Shown one piece after another: positions 63,795 to 64,000 of a DNA stretch of 64,000 nucleotides. Below the pieces are notes generated by a model. The model had not been told where the DNA came from, ran no database searches, and saw nothing but the letters and a program-made list of their open reading frames with translations. Each line of letters starts with the position of its first letter. Position 1 is the stretch's first letter. Source of the DNA: Candidatus Altimarinota bacterium (lineage in GTDB: Bacteria > Patescibacteriota > Gracilibacteria > BD1-5 > UBA6164); NCBI GenBank assembly GCA_020629795.1, contig JAHDCR010000003.1:45925-109924 (forward strand), given 5' to 3'. The position numbers and the translations under genes were made by a program.

Positions 63795-63950
63795 TTATTA
63801 TTCCTTGATGCGAATCCTTCCTTGAATTCCTACCTTTGAAAAAGGCAGGAGACAATAATTCTGAAAATACTATTTTTCTAAGGTTTCCTTTTCCAAAGGA
63901 AACTCTGCGAAGCAGTAAAGGATTCAAACTAATATAACTAACCTAAAATT
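63795..63950. other. Non-coding gap between rsmG and tsaC
   Basis: About 155 bp without a supported gene. It contains a possible hairpin GTTTCCTTT-tcc-AAAGGAAAC (63879-63904) without a T run. No tRNA or known RNA was recognised. Confidence 0.5.
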
Positions 63951-64000
63951 ATGATATATATACTCCCAACAGACACATGCTACGGAATAGCCTGCGCGTT
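63951..64000 (+). CDS. Start of a TsaC/Sua5 (YrdC) threonylcarbamoyl-AMP synthase, cut by window end
   Basis: The first 16 residues, MIYILPTDTCYGIACA, match the YrdC opening, where the PTDTxYG motif binds substrate. TsaC makes threonylcarbamoyl-AMP from Thr, bicarbonate and ATP, the first step in t6A37 tRNA modification; TsaE (29197) acts later in the pathway. Only 50 bp are visible, so the call rests on this motif. Confidence 0.75.
   Translation, partial: MIYILPTDTCYGIACA

Noticed and set aside
63795-63950. Possible RNA gene or IS end after rsmG
   Set aside because: Only one modest hairpin (GTTTCCTTT/AAAGGAAAC) without T run; nothing else supports a specific element.
1-64000. Widespread pseudogenes or frameshifts suggested by the fragmented ORF track
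   Set aside because: The breaks are TGA codons at glycine positions; with code 25 the genes are intact. Only the 10-16 kb array shows real decay.
1-64000. TGA as selenocysteine or tryptophan
   Set aside because: TGA is far too frequent for Sec and no SECIS-like context is seen; conserved positions are Gly, and the tRNA-Trp present has anticodon CCA only.
1-64000. CRISPR array, rRNA genes or intact transposase/IS element
   Set aside because: No regularly spaced repeats, no rRNA-like sequence and no transposase motif were found by reading both strands.

Overview
This is a 64-kb, AT-rich chromosomal window from a bacterium that reads UGA as glycine (genetic code 25). In-frame TGA codons sit at invariant glycines: the RecF P-loop (GNNGQGKS, two TGA), the RsmG SAM loop (GTGGGFPG, two TGA), the RecG P-loop (GDVGTGKT) and the Nudix box. 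Only TAA and TAG end genes. This points to Candidate Phyla Radiation lineages such as Candidatus Gracilibacteria (BD1-5) or Absconditabacteria (SR1); I cannot choose between them. The supplied standard-code ORF track therefore breaks nearly every gene at TGA. All coordinates below were rebuilt by hand with TGA = Gly and checked for frame.

Layout. 0-5.3 kb: aspS behind a T-box-like leader, a pseudopilin, an SLH-anchored esterase and lexA. 5.4-10 kb: a PhnA-domain protein, a membrane-fused spermidine-synthase-like protein, a triple-OB protein, and a DEDDh exonuclease flanked by two small paralogues. 10-16 kb: a decaying accessory region with four copies of a membrane-protein family, Cna_B/SdrD-type surface-protein fragments (one 119-bp stretch occurs twice with no differences) and a serine-recombinase remnant against tRNA-Cys. 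16-30 kb: gatC-recF, a secreted Ig/FN3-like protein, an AbiEi-like regulator, MscS, an M23 cell-wall hydrolase operon, a YmdB phosphodiesterase, a polyprenyl sugar transferase with a 7TM protein, tsaE and a STAS protein. 30-37.5 kb: a glycosyltransferase, an SH3-like cell-surface protein, an N-terminally truncated MutS head-to-head with a baseplate-J-like membrane protein, and SulP. 37.5-43.5 kb: a signalling cluster (7TM histidine kinase plus OmpR-type regulator, two Cys4 zinc-ribbon proteins, a divergent second regulator, a receiver-only protein). 43.5-47.8 kb: an FAD monooxygenase, then a three-gene cassette with a complete protein-kinase-like domain, bracketed by near-identical hairpin repeats. 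47.8-51.6 kb: translation cluster tRNA-Trp, tsf, rpsB, rpsA, tRNA-His. 51.7-64 kb: mgtC, an operon ending at lepA, an 877-aa lamin-tail surface protein, a GT2 enzyme, Nudix, recG, rsmG and the start of tsaC.

The core genes cover translation, tRNA modification (tsaE, tsaC), repair and recombination (lexA, recF, recG, mutS) and a surface-oriented lifestyle: pseudopilin, SLH, Cna_B, lamin-tail and Ig-like proteins, M23 hydrolase and sugar transferases. No central carbon or amino-acid pathway is seen, which fits a reduced, host-dependent CPR cell. Packing is tight: convergent genes overlap at their stops, and terminator hairpins double as coding ends. Shine-Dalgarno sequences are mostly absent. 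No CRISPR array, rRNA or intact transposase was found, and the expected tRNA-Gly(UCA) is not in this window.
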